In this document: in pieces, positions 50,023 through 59,198 of the stretch
Layout of the letters: the number at the start of each line of letters is the position of its first letter
Position numbering within the stretch: the stretch's first letter is position 1
Assembly (NCBI RefSeq): GCF_008370645.1
Contig: NZ_VTZN01000005.1
Span: 1 to 64,000 of the forward strand
DNA: 64,000 nt
From: Mycobacterium simiae
Lineage (GTDB): Bacteria > Actinomycetota > Actinomycetes > Mycobacteriales > Mycobacteriaceae
Direction of reading: 5' to 3'
Notes under the pieces: generated by a model
Databases searched by the model: none
The model's input: only the letters and a program-made list of their open reading frames with translations
Told to the model about the DNA's origin: nothing
Made by a program: the position numbers and the translations under genes

Positions 50023-50883
50023 TTATCCTTCGCCGCGAGCGCGGGCCTCATAGGCCCTACGCTGGGCGACATTGATGTCCTCGGTGAACACATGCTCGCC
50101 ACCAAGGATGCGGTTCAGCCCCTCAGCCACCCAGCGGGGCATGAATTTCTGCGACACGACCATCGCGCCGGCTGCCCTGGTGACCCGCACCCGGGGCTTG
50201 GGGTGGGCTATCAACTTGACGATCGCGTCGGCAATGTCGCTCGGCTCAGCGTTTTTGAACCCCTTGACCCCGGCGGTGCCGGCGGTCAACTCGGTGTTGA
50301 CGAACGTCGGCGACACCATCGAGAATCTCACTCCGGCTTCGCGGTACTCGAGCCGCGCCGAGTCCGTGAACGCCACCACCGCGTGCTTGCTCGCGCAGTA
50401 GGTGGCAAGTCCGGCGGCGTAGAGTTCCCCGGCAAGCGAGGCCACGTTGATGACGTGCCCCTGGCCGCGAGGCACCATCCGCTGCACCGCAAGTTTGCTG
50501 CCCAAGATGACCCCGAACACGTTGATATCCAAAATGCGCCGGGTAACCGCGTCCGGCTCATCGATGATGCGTCCGACGGGCATGATGCCGGCGTTGTTGA
50601 CCAGCACGTCGATCGGGCCCAACTGGCGCTCGACTTGATCGAGAAAATCTGAAAACGACTCCCGGTCGGTGACATCGAGTTTGCCGTAGACGTCGAGCCC
50701 GAGGTCAGCCCCGGACTCCTTCACCGTCGCCTCGTCGACGTCGCCTATCGCGACCTTGGCGCCCAACCCGTGCAGCACGGTTGCGGTGGCTAACCCAATT
50801 CCCCGCGCGCCGCCGGTGATCACGATTACTTTCTCGCGGACCTTGTTCCGGACCTTGGGACCGATGGACTCGGTGTCTGCCAT
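50023..50883 (-). CDS. Short-chain dehydrogenase (Rv1865c-like)
   Basis: A 286-residue classical SDR with the cofactor motif TGGARGIG, the NNAG motif ([13 protein letters not shown]) and the catalytic Tyr-x3-Lys in [12 protein letters not shown]. The C-terminal [15 protein letters not shown] suggests a membrane-proximal or lipid substrate, which is a guess. It has the same length as in H37Rv. Divergent from the acetyltransferase at 51020, it ends 47 bp before the upstream end of xfp. The start is ATG 50883. Confidence 0.88.
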   Translation of the reverse strand: MADTESIGPKVRNKVREKVIVITGGARGIGLATATVLHGLGAKVAIGDVDEATVKESGADLGLDVYGKLDVTDRESFSDFLDQVERQLGPIDVLVNNAGIMPVGRIIDEPDAVTRRILDINVFGVILGSKLAVQRMVPRGQGHVINVASLAGELYAAGLATYCASKHAVVAFTDSARLEYREAGVRFSMVSPTFVNTELTAGTAGVKGFKNAEPSDIADAIVKLIAHPKPRVRVTRAAGAMVVSQKFMPRWVAEGLNRILGGEHVFTEDINVAQRRAYEARARGEG

Positions 50884-51019
50884 GTGCGTCCCCTCAACGG
50901 CATTTAACGGGTGTCAACTACGCGACTCGGTAAGCACATCACTCGGACCGCGTGTTGCGCAACAACCACACTGGGGTGGTTGGGTGGCTGGGCGGGCGGA
51001 GGGCATCGATACTGCAACG

Positions 51020-51529
51020 ATGACCGAGGTGCGCACGGCCGTTCCAGCGGATGCCTACGCGGTGGCCCGAGTGCACCTCCGGTCCTGGCGGTGGGCGTAC
51101 CCGGGCCTTATCGACCAGGACTACCTCGACAAGCTGACCCCCGAGGTTTTCACCGCCCGATACACCTTTGGCAGGATCGGTGTCCAACTGCCGACCACGT
51201 TGGTCGCGGTCGACGGCCTTACCGTCCGTGGCTTTGCTACCACCGGATTGAGCCGGCACCCGGACCTACCCAACTATGGCGAGCTGATGGCGATCTACGT
51301 CGATCCCGCGCATGCAGGCACCGGAATTGGTCGTTTGCTGATCACCGCTGCGCGCGGGAGGCTACGCCGAGTGGGTGTCATGCATGCGTCGCTGTGGGTG
51401 CTCGACGGCAATGTGCGGGCCCGGCGATTCTACGAACGCGATGGGTGGTGTTTCGACGGGACGCGCCGGCGGGAGATCATCGGCGCTTCCGCGGTCGACG
51501 AGGTGCGCTATCGACGCACGTTGGTCTAA
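51020..51529 (+). CDS. GNAT-family N-acetyltransferase
   Basis: A 169-residue GCN5-related acetyltransferase. The acetyl-CoA pyrophosphate loop is in YVDPAHAGTGIGRLL (Q/RxxGxG/A-like, here HAGTGIG), and the C-terminal WVLDGNVRARRFYERDGW is typical. The N-terminus MTEVRTAVPADAYAVARVHLRSWR fits GNAT start patterns. ATG 51020 is used; the frame extends to 50756 inside the SDR gene. It lies between Rv1865c-like and Rv1866-like genes and is not present there in H37Rv as I recall it. The substrate is unknown. Confidence 0.82.
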   Translation: MTEVRTAVPADAYAVARVHLRSWRWAYPGLIDQDYLDKLTPEVFTARYTFGRIGVQLPTTLVAVDGLTVRGFATTGLSRHPDLPNYGELMAIYVDPAHAGTGIGRLLITAARGRLRRVGVMHASLWVLDGNVRARRFYERDGWCFDGTRRREIIGASAVDEVRYRRTLV

Positions 51530-51708
51530 CCGTGGCGGGACGACGCGGATAGCGCCGCAACGTTGTCCCGCCCGCGACCCGCCGCCGCTGCGCACATGGT
51601 GTGTCGCGCCGGAGGCGAGTCCGGCCGCGCCGGGCATGCCAACCCGAGGTGATTCGACGACGACGCTGGTGCGCTGGGCGGGGTCGCCCTGCCGGGTACC
51701 GTGTGCGG

Positions 51709-54198
51709 ATGGCCGACAGATTGCTCGCGGCGGTGCGCGTCCTCGATTTGTCCGACGGCTCGTGCAGCGGTGGGGCCGAGTCAATCAGCCGCTTGCTCGC
51801 CGATCTGGGAGCCGACGTGCTCAAGGTGGAACCTCCCGGCGGCAGTCCGGGCCGCGCCGTCCGACCCACGTTGGCCGGAGCCAGCATTCCGTTCGCCGTG
51901 CACAACGCCAACAAGCGCAGCGCGGTGCTGGATCCGCGCGACGAGACAGACCGCCAGCGTTTCCTCGAGCTTGCCGCCAGCGCCGACATTGTCGTCGACA
52001 GCGGCCGGCCCGGCCGGGCCGCCGCGTACGGGACCTCGTGTGCCGAGCTGGCCGATCGCTACTCCAACTTGGTGGCGCTGTCGTTCAGCGACTTCGGCTC
52101 GTCCGGCCCGAAATCATCGTGGCGGGCCACCGATCCTGTGTTGTATGCGATGTCGGGCTCGCTGTCGCGGTCAGGCCCCACCACCGGTACCCCGGTATTG
52201 CCGCCCGACGGCATCGCCTCCGCGACCGCCGCCGTCCAAGCCGCCTGGTCCGCACTAGTCGCGTACTACAACAAATTACGTTGCGGCACAGGGGATTACA
52301 TCGACTTTTCGCGGTACGACGCGGTGGTCATGGCACTAGACCCGGCTTTCGGGGCGCACGGACAGGCCGCAGCCGGTATCCGCAGCAGCGCGCGGTGGCG
52401 GGGACGTCCCAAAAACCAGGATGCCTACCCGATCTATCCGTGCCAGGACGGCTATGCGCGGCTTTGCGTGATGGCCCCGCGACAATGGCGCGGCCTGCGA
52501 CGCTGGTTGGGGGAGCCACAAGACTTCCAAGACCCCAAGTACGACGTGATCGGCGCGCGTTTCGCCGCGTGGCCCCAGATCGGCGAGTTGGTGGCGGCGC
52601 TGTTCGCCGATCGGACCATGAAAGAGCTGGTCGCGGCCGGACAAGGGCACGGGGTGCCGATCGCGGCTGTGCTGACACCGTCGCGAATCCTAGGCTCCGA
52701 GCACTTCCAGGCGGTGGGAGCCATCACCGATACCGACCTCGTTCCCGGCGTGCACACCAAGGTGCCGACTGGATACTTCGTGGTCAACGGGCAGCGTGCC
52801 GGCTTTCGTACCTCGGCTCCCGCCGTCGGACAGGACAACCCCCGCTGGCGTGCCGCTCCGGCGTCGATGCCGCCACCCGCAGCCGAGGTGGGTGGCTACC
52901 CCTTCGAGGGGCTGCGGATCCTTGATCTCGGCATCATCGTCGCCGGCGGCGAGTTGAGCCGACTGTTCGGCGACTTGGGCGCCGAGGTGATCAAGGTCGA
53001 AAGCGCCGACTTTCCCGACGGGCTGCGACAGGCCCGGATCGGTGAAGTCATGAGCGAGTCGTTCGCCTGGACACATCGCAATCACCGCGGGTTGGGCTTG
53101 GACCTGCGTAGCAGCGAGGGTAAGGAGATTTTCGGTCGACTGGTCGCTGAGGCGGACGCCGTCTTCGCTAACTTCAAACCGGGAACCCTTGCCTCTCTTG
53201 GCTTTAACTACGAAAAGCTGCGTGCTCTCAACCCGCGAATTGTGCTTGCGGGCAGCAGCGCGTTCGGCAACCAAGGGCCCTGGAGCACCCGGCTCGGCTA
53301 TGGCCCGTTGGTCCGCGCCACCACCGGGGTCACCAGCGTGTGGACCTCTGGGGATGCCGCCGCCGACGGCGCCCGACACGCCTTCTACGACGCGACGACG
53401 ATCTTCCCTGATCACGTCGTGGGACGGATCGTCGCCATCCTCGCTCTGGCGGCGCTGATCCACCGCGATCGAACCGGGACCGGAGCGCATGTCCACATTT
53501 CGCAAGCCGAAGTCGTGGTCAACCAACTGGACACCCTGTTCGTGACAGCAGCCGCACTGGCCGCGGGCGTCACGGACATCTGCAACGACATCAGCGTCCA
53601 TGCGGTCTGTCGCTGCGCCGGCGACGACGAATGGTGCGTCATCTCGATCTGCTCCGACGGCGACTGGCGTCGCGCGGCAACAGTCTTTGGCCGCCCCGAG
53701 TTGGTTGACGACCCGCGCTTCGTGACCGCCGCGGCGCGGCTTGCCAACCGCGCCGCGTTGACAACAGTCATGTCGGCCTGGACGAGCACTCGCAGCCCGG
53801 CACAGGCGGCCCAAGCCCTACAGTCCGGCGGTGTAGCTGCGGGACCGATGAACCGCCCACCAGATCTGCTCGAAGACCCTCAGCTGATCGAGCGAAAGCT
53901 CTTCCGCGACATGCTCCATCCGCTCATTGACCGTCCGCTGCCGGCCGAGACGGGTCCGGCGCCATTTCGCCATATCCCGCAGTCACCCCAACGGCCGGCG
54001 CCGCAGGCGGGCCAGGACACCCGGGAAGTATGCCGGGAGGTGCTCGCCATGAGCTCAGACGAGACCGAGCGTCTGATCGCCCGCGGCGTGCTGTTCACTT
54101 CGACGCCGTCAAGGGCAGCGGGCCGGGAGGCGAATTGGGGCTCAAGGCCTCGAAACCTACCGCACGCTGAGATCGATCTATCGGACGATCCGGCGTAG
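51709..54198 (+). CDS. Fused double class III CoA-transferase (Rv1866-like)
   Basis: An 829-residue protein with two class III (CaiB/BaiF) CoA-transferase domains: the first begins VRVLDLSDGS with DLGADVLKVEPPGG (about residues 8-370), the second LRILDLGIIVAGGELSRLFG with GAEVIKVES (about 400-770). The family transfers CoA between acyl-CoA and carboxylic acids. Fused domains may form the interlocked dimer within one chain. It is followed by a thiolase-like gene at 54255. ATG 51709 is chosen; a GTG at 51703 adds two residues. The longer open frame to 51601 is not supported. Substrates are unknown. Confidence 0.87.
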   Translation: MADRLLAAVRVLDLSDGSCSGGAESISRLLADLGADVLKVEPPGGSPGRAVRPTLAGASIPFAVHNANKRSAVLDPRDETDRQRFLELAASADIVVDSGRPGRAAAYGTSCAELADRYSNLVALSFSDFGSSGPKSSWRATDPVLYAMSGSLSRSGPTTGTPVLPPDGIASATAAVQAAWSALVAYYNKLRCGTGDYIDFSRYDAVVMALDPAFGAHGQAAAGIRSSARWRGRPKNQDAYPIYPCQDGYARLCVMAPRQWRGLRRWLGEPQDFQDPKYDVIGARFAAWPQIGELVAALFADRTMKELVAAGQGHGVPIAAVLTPSRILGSEHFQAVGAITDTDLVPGVHTKVPTGYFVVNGQRAGFRTSAPAVGQDNPRWRAAPASMPPPAAEVGGYPFEGLRILDLGIIVAGGELSRLFGDLGAEVIKVESADFPDGLRQARIGEVMSESFAWTHRNHRGLGLDLRSSEGKEIFGRLVAEADAVFANFKPGTLASLGFNYEKLRALNPRIVLAGSSAFGNQGPWSTRLGYGPLVRATTGVTSVWTSGDAAADGARHAFYDATTIFPDHVVGRIVAILALAALIHRDRTGTGAHVHISQAEVVVNQLDTLFVTAAALAAGVTDICNDISVHAVCRCAGDDEWCVISICSDGDWRRAATVFGRPELVDDPRFVTAAARLANRAALTTVMSAWTSTRSPAQAAQALQSGGVAAGPMNRPPDLLEDPQLIERKLFRDMLHPLIDRPLPAETGPAPFRHIPQSPQRPAPQAGQDTREVCREVLAMSSDETERLIARGVLFTSTPSRAAGREANWGSRPRNLPHAEIDLSDDPA

Positions 54199-54254
54199 GT
54201 CGCTCGCCCGATGCTGGTGTGCGGCTCGGCGCAGACCGGCGTTAGGTTCGAGTC

Positions 54255-55739
54255 ATGCCCCTTGACCCCAGGACGCCAGTCCTCATCGGCTATGGCCAGG
54301 TCAACCACCGCGACGAGATCGACCCCAGCACCCGGTCCGTTGAACCGGTCGACTTGATGGTCGCCGCCGCCCGGGAGGCCGCCGGTTCCCGCGTGCTCGA
54401 AGCCGTCGACTCCATTCGCGTGGTGCATATGCTCTCGGCGCACTACCGAAACCCGGGACACTTGCTGGGCGAGCGCCTCAACGCCAGCACCCGCGCCGCG
54501 AGCTACGGCAACGTCGGAGGTAACACGCCGCAGTCGCTGGTCAACCAAGCCAGCCTGGACATCCAGCGCGGACGGGCCGGCGTCGTGCTGATTGCCGGGG
54601 CCGAAACCTGGCGGACCAGAATGGGGCTTAAGGCCAAGGGCAACCGGCTGGTGTGGACGGTGCAAGACGAATCCGTTCCGATGCCGGTAGTTGGCGGTGA
54701 TGACCTGCAGATGGCCGGCGAGGCCGACCTGCGGATCATGCTCGACCGACCGTCCTACGTGTACCCGCTGTTCGAGCAGGCACTGCGGATCGCCAACGGC
54801 GAGTCGACAGCGGCGCACCGGAGACGGGTGGGAGAGCTGTGGGCCCGCTTCAACGCCGTCGCGGTCGAAAATCCTCACGCCTGGATCCGCTATCCGGTGA
54901 CTGCCGAGGCAATATGGCAGCCGAGCCCCGACAATCGCATGGTCAGCTGGCCCTATACGAAGTTGATGAACTCCAACAACATGGTTGATCAGGGCGCCGC
55001 GCTGATCCTGACGTCGGTGGAGCAGGCGACGCGGTTGCGAGTCCCCGCTGAGCGCTGGGTTTACCCGCAGGCGGGCACCGCCGCGCACGACACCCCGGCG
55101 ATCGTCGAGCGAGGTGAGTTGCACCAGTCTCCGGCGATCCGGATTGCGGGTGCGCGCGTGTTGGAACTCGCCGGCCTGGACATCGACGATGTCGATTACG
55201 TGGACTTGTACTCGTGTTTCCCGTCTGCTGTGCAAATCGCCGCGGCCGAGCTCGGGCTGCCCGTCGATGATCCGGCCCGCCCGCTGACCGTCACCGGCGG
55301 GTTGACCTTTGCCGGCGGGCCGTGGAGCAATTACGTCACCCATTCCATCGCCACCATGGCCGAGCGGTTGGTGGCCAACCCAGGTCGCCGCGGGCTGATC
55401 ACCGCGAACGGCGGCTATCTGACAAAGCACAGCTTCGGCATCTACAGCACCGAGCCACCTTCGGCATTCCGCTGGGAAGATGTGCAAGCGGTGGTGGATC
55501 GCGAGCCCACGACGAGGGGGTTGGTTGAATGGGAGGGAGTCGGCACCGTCGAGTCCTGGACGACACCGTTTAGCCGGGATGGCCGACCGGAGCGGGCCTT
55601 TGTGGCCGTACGCACGCCCGACGGGGCGCGCGCCCTGGGCGTGATCACTGATCCCGCTTCGGCCGAAGCCACGGTGCAAGAGGACATCGCAGGCGCCAAG
55701 ATTGCCGTCGAGCCCGATGGCAGCGCCACGCTGCAGTAA
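54255..55739 (+). CDS. Thiolase-like acetyl-CoA acetyltransferase family protein (Rv1867-like)
   Basis: A 494-residue thiolase-fold protein (MPLDPRTPVLIGYGQVNHRDE, GNVGGNTPQSLVNQASLDIQRG, VDLYSCFPSAVQIAAAEL, TVTGGLTFAGGPWSNYVTHSIA). The C-terminal 130 residues form an OB-like or DUF4499-type extension. The Cys in LYSCFPSA lies in the region of thiolase substrate handling, but the usual thiolase nucleophile is not clear, so it may be a non-catalytic SCP-thiolase relative or lipid enzyme. It lies 56 bp after the CoA-transferase and is likely functionally linked to it in acyl-CoA metabolism. Confidence 0.85.
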   Translation: MPLDPRTPVLIGYGQVNHRDEIDPSTRSVEPVDLMVAAAREAAGSRVLEAVDSIRVVHMLSAHYRNPGHLLGERLNASTRAASYGNVGGNTPQSLVNQASLDIQRGRAGVVLIAGAETWRTRMGLKAKGNRLVWTVQDESVPMPVVGGDDLQMAGEADLRIMLDRPSYVYPLFEQALRIANGESTAAHRRRVGELWARFNAVAVENPHAWIRYPVTAEAIWQPSPDNRMVSWPYTKLMNSNNMVDQGAALILTSVEQATRLRVPAERWVYPQAGTAAHDTPAIVERGELHQSPAIRIAGARVLELAGLDIDDVDYVDLYSCFPSAVQIAAAELGLPVDDPARPLTVTGGLTFAGGPWSNYVTHSIATMAERLVANPGRRGLITANGGYLTKHSFGIYSTEPPSAFRWEDVQAVVDREPTTRGLVEWEGVGTVESWTTPFSRDGRPERAFVAVRTPDGARALGVITDPASAEATVQEDIAGAKIAVEPDGSATLQ

Positions 55740-55840
55740 CCGGCGGTGCCCACTCCAGGGTCACGGTCGCGACTCAATCCTCGCGGAAGTAGGGGCGGCG
55801 TGCTTATTGTCATGAGAAGACGTTGGGGAAGGTGGGCAGG

Positions 55841-57937
55841 GTGCACGTCCTGGTTACCGACGCCGCCGGGATAGCCGGGCGGCTGGTAGCACGACAGCTG
55901 ATAGCGACCGGGCACACGGTCAGCGGCATCGCCTCATACCCGCACAACTGCCTGGACCCCAATGTCGATTTTGTTTGCGCGTCGCTGCGCGACCCGGTGT
56001 TGTTGGAACTGGCCGCCGAAGCCGACGCGGTGATTCACCTGGCCCCGGTCGAGGCCGACGCGCCGGGCACAGCCGGCCTCAACGGCCTGGCCCACGTCAG
56101 CAACGCTGCCTCCCGCGCGGGAGCCCGGCTGCTGTTCGTGTCCCAAGCAGCGGGGTCACCCGAGCTCTATCAGCAGGCTGAGACCTTGGTGACTAGCTGT
56201 TGGATACCCAGCTTGGTCATCCGCATCGCACCACTGGTCGGCCGCCAGCTCGACTGGATGGTGTGTCGGACGGTGGCCACTCTGCTGCGCAGCAAGGTGT
56301 CGGCTCAGCCAATGCGGGTACTGCACCTCGACGACCTGCTCCGCTTTTTAGTTTTGGCGCTGAGCACCGACCGCAACGGTGTGATAGACCTGGCCACCCC
56401 AGACACCACCAATGTAATCACCGCATGGCGGCTGCTGCGATCGGCCGAACCGCGCTTGCGTGCCCACCGGGTCCCCAGCTGGACACAACTGGTCCCACAC
56501 ATGGATACTGCTGCAGCGCAAGAAGATTGGAATTTCCAGTACGGCTGGCAGGCGACCGAGGCAATCGTGGACACCGGGCGCGGCCTCATCGGCCGCAAAC
56601 TCGATCCGGCCGGCGCCACCATCGGGTCCGGTCAACTGGCGCTACCGGTAGAACCCGTACCACGGCTGATGCCCCCTGACGGCGCCACCTTGGGTTCGGC
56701 CGCGCCTGACGGGCTAGAGGGCGAGTTCGACGACCGGATCGATCCACGGTTCCCGGTCTTCAGCGCGACCAGTCTCGCCGAAGCGCTGCCCGGACCGCTG
56801 ACCCCGATGACGCTGGATGTCCAGCTGGGTGCACTGCGCGGGGCAGGTCGGGCGATGGGTCGCGTGCTGGCCCTTGGCGAAGTGGTCGCCGACGAGTGGG
56901 CGAGCAGGGCGATCGCAGTGTTCGGTCATCGTCCCTACGTAGGGGTGTCGGCCAATATCGTGGCGGCTGCTCAGCTGCCAGGCTGGGACGAGCAGGCGGT
57001 CACCCGGCGTGCGTTGGGCGCGCAGCCGCAGCTTACGAACCTGCTGCCGTTTGGCCGACCTCAGTTGGCGGGCGGCGCGCTCGGGTCGGTCGCCAAGGTG
57101 GTCGTGACGGCGCGCTCACTGGCCCTGTTGCGTCATCTTCGCGCTGACACGCAGCGCTACGTTGCGGCTGCCGCAACAGAACACCTCGACGCCGAGCAGC
57201 TGAGCGCGCTACGGGATGCCAGTCTGGAAGTGCGGGTGCCCTTGTTGCGGGACCGCATTCACCAAGGCTGGGTCCTCACCGCACTGTGGGTCATCGACAC
57301 CGGCATCACCGCCGCAACCCTAGAGCACACTCGCGCGAGCTCCAGCGTTTCCGGAGTCGGGGTGATCATGGAAAGCGACCGTAGCGCGGTAGAAACGGCG
57401 GCGCTCGCAGAAATCCTGCGTGCCGACGCCCCGCTGTGCGCGCTGGCCAGCGAAGGCAATGTCGCCAGCATCCGAGCACTGTCCCCGGCAGCCGCTGCCG
57501 CTCTCGATGCGGCCGTTTTCCAGCTCGCACACCGTGGCTGGGGAGAAGCCGAGCTGGCCAACCCCACGTTCGGCGACGATCCCGCGTTGCTGCTGAAAGC
57601 CGCCGCTGAAGCCGCTGCGGCACCCCCGGATCCGGCAGTGCAGGCAACCCTGTCTCAGCGCCTGGCTGCCAGTGCTCGCAGTTCGCGGGAGCTGGCTCAC
57701 GACACCACCATCCGGTTCACGCACGAACTTAGGATGACGCTGCGCGAGTTGGGGTCTCGCCGGGTGGCGGCTGACTTGATCGACACGGTGGACGACGTGT
57801 ACTACCTGACTTGCGACGAGGTGGTGACCATGCCCACCGATTCCCGACTACGGGTCAAACGCCGACGCGCCGAACGGGAACGCTTGCAAGCTCAGCACCC
57901 TCCTGACGTTATCGACCACACCTGGACCACTGGCTAG
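55841..57937 (+). CDS. Epimerase-like NAD-binding fusion protein (Rv1868-like)
   Basis: A 698-residue protein. An N-terminal NAD-dependent epimerase/SDR-like domain (about 1-230; MHVLVTDAAGIAGRLVARQLI, with the cofactor glycine motif) is fused to a long helical C-terminal part (about 320-698) resembling PEP-utilising or phosphotransfer proteins (LGEVVADEWASRAIAVFGHR, DTVDDVYYLTCDEV). GTG 55841 follows GGGGAAGG and gives a length close to the 699 residues in H37Rv; a TTG at 55823 is also in frame. Its function is unknown. Confidence 0.8.
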   Translation: MHVLVTDAAGIAGRLVARQLIATGHTVSGIASYPHNCLDPNVDFVCASLRDPVLLELAAEADAVIHLAPVEADAPGTAGLNGLAHVSNAASRAGARLLFVSQAAGSPELYQQAETLVTSCWIPSLVIRIAPLVGRQLDWMVCRTVATLLRSKVSAQPMRVLHLDDLLRFLVLALSTDRNGVIDLATPDTTNVITAWRLLRSAEPRLRAHRVPSWTQLVPHMDTAAAQEDWNFQYGWQATEAIVDTGRGLIGRKLDPAGATIGSGQLALPVEPVPRLMPPDGATLGSAAPDGLEGEFDDRIDPRFPVFSATSLAEALPGPLTPMTLDVQLGALRGAGRAMGRVLALGEVVADEWASRAIAVFGHRPYVGVSANIVAAAQLPGWDEQAVTRRALGAQPQLTNLLPFGRPQLAGGALGSVAKVVVTARSLALLRHLRADTQRYVAAAATEHLDAEQLSALRDASLEVRVPLLRDRIHQGWVLTALWVIDTGITAATLEHTRASSSVSGVGVIMESDRSAVETAALAEILRADAPLCALASEGNVASIRALSPAAAAALDAAVFQLAHRGWGEAELANPTFGDDPALLLKAAAEAAAAPPDPAVQATLSQRLAASARSSRELAHDTTIRFTHELRMTLRELGSRRVAADLIDTVDDVYYLTCDEVVTMPTDSRLRVKRRRAERERLQAQHPPDVIDHTWTTG

Positions 57938-58149
57938 CATCAGCCGTTGTTCGGCAAACGGTTAGGCACGCGCGGTCGAGCGATTTCGGCCAGCACACAT
58001 CGTCTTTGGCGAACCGTGGGCGCTCGTACGGGCGGTCGCCTGCGCCGGCCAAAAGAATGCTGGCCCGGTGAATACACCTCGAGCTCCGGCACATCCGCGG
58101 GCCGCTGATGGCCAAGCATTGTCCAGCCGACCTGGCTACTTGGACCGGT

Positions 58150-58875
58150 TTAGCTCAACAGTTCGCGCAAGGACAGCGCGTTGCGGACGGCGTTGCCACC
58201 TAGGTCGTTGTTGAAATACAGCCACACGTCGCGGCCTTCGCTTTCCCAATCGCCGATGCGCTCGGCCCACCACCGCAACTCGTCCGGGGAATACGACCCC
58301 CCGTACCTCGCGTTCGGATCCGGACCATGCATCCGGACGTACACCAGGTCGGTGGTGGCTCGCGAAATACACTGCAGCCCAGCACCGCTCATCACCACAT
58401 AGGCGACGCGGCGCCGTTCCAGGATAGCGTACACCGCGGGATCGGCCCAGGACGGATGCCGCAATTCCACCGCCACACGGATAAACGCCGGCACCTTGCC
58501 AAGGAAGAAATCAAGGCGAGCGTCATCTCGCTGCTGCTCCGGATGCAGCTGCACCAGCAGCACGCCACGATGATCACCCAGTACGTGCCAACAGCTTTCG
58601 AACCGCTCAAGCCAAGGCTCGGGTGACGCCAGTCGGCGGTAGTGGGTCAATCCGCGATGGGCCTTGACCGACATGGTGAACCCGTCCGGCATCTGGTCTC
58701 GCCACGCCGCAAACGTTACATCTTTGGGCCAGCGGTAGAAGCTGGCGTTCAACTCGACTGTGTCAAAGACTTCGGCGTAGCGGACCAACCGGCGCCCTGC
58801 AGGCAGCCCTCGCCGGTACAGCACATCAGTCCAGTGCTGATAGGACCACCCCGAGGTACCGATCCGAACAGCCAC
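58150..58875 (-). CDS. DUF72 (YecE-like) family protein
   Basis: A 241-residue TIM-barrel-like DUF72 protein (RIGTSGWSYQHWTDVLY, DTVELNASFYRWP, PDGFTMSVKAHRGLTHY, VELRHPSW, VYVRMHGPDPNARYGGSY). The family is widespread and its activity is unresolved. GTG 58875 is the start. It is 6 bp downstream of the small frameshifted gene on the same strand, suggesting one transcript. The 212 bp separating it from the convergent gene ending at 57937 holds no gene; a reductase gene is present about here in H37Rv. Confidence 0.83.
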   Translation of the reverse strand: MAVRIGTSGWSYQHWTDVLYRRGLPAGRRLVRYAEVFDTVELNASFYRWPKDVTFAAWRDQMPDGFTMSVKAHRGLTHYRRLASPEPWLERFESCWHVLGDHRGVLLVQLHPEQQRDDARLDFFLGKVPAFIRVAVELRHPSWADPAVYAILERRRVAYVVMSGAGLQCISRATTDLVYVRMHGPDPNARYGGSYSPDELRWWAERIGDWESEGRDVWLYFNNDLGGNAVRNALSLRELLS

Positions 58876-58881
58876 AGCGGA

Positions 58882-59165
58882 TCAGCCCGTCACCTGCCGG
58901 CGAACTTCATCGTCCAGCGACATTCCCAGCGCTGCCCGGTAGGTGATACCGGGGACCTTGAGTAGCCGTTTCATCCGTTGTTGGGGCCTTTCCATATCGG
59001 CGGCGTACCCGTCGGGCCCCGGTGCAAACCCGGCGGTCGTCGCGGCGGCACGCTATGCACCCAGGCCACGCTACCCGTAACCCAACGATTAAGTCGCCGT
59101 TTGGCTTTCACTGCCGTCGGCAGCGACCGCAGCCAGCCACGGGTGCGGCGGCCCGCCATCACCAT
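58882..59165 (-). pseudogene. Small basic protein gene split by a frameshift
   Basis: The first frame starts at 59165 (MVMAGRRTRGWLRSLPTAVKA) and reads coherently to about HSVPP near 59040, then becomes arginine/proline-rich and stops at 58971. In the -1 frame the same region reads on as TTAGFAPGPDGYAADMERPQ, then MKRLLKVPGITYRAALGMSL, and stops at 58882. Joining the frames would give about 95 plausible residues. A one-base deletion, a sequencing error or programmed shift would explain it. An alternative is two tiny overlapping genes (ATGA at 58971-58974). The family is not recognised. Confidence 0.55.
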
Positions 59166-59198
59166 TAGACTCCCATGGCCGTGACCAAGTAACTGGCG

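Noticed and set aside
57909-58115. 68-codon minus-strand frame after the epimerase fusion gene
   Set aside because: Overlaps the 3' end of a well-supported gene and has no family resemblance.
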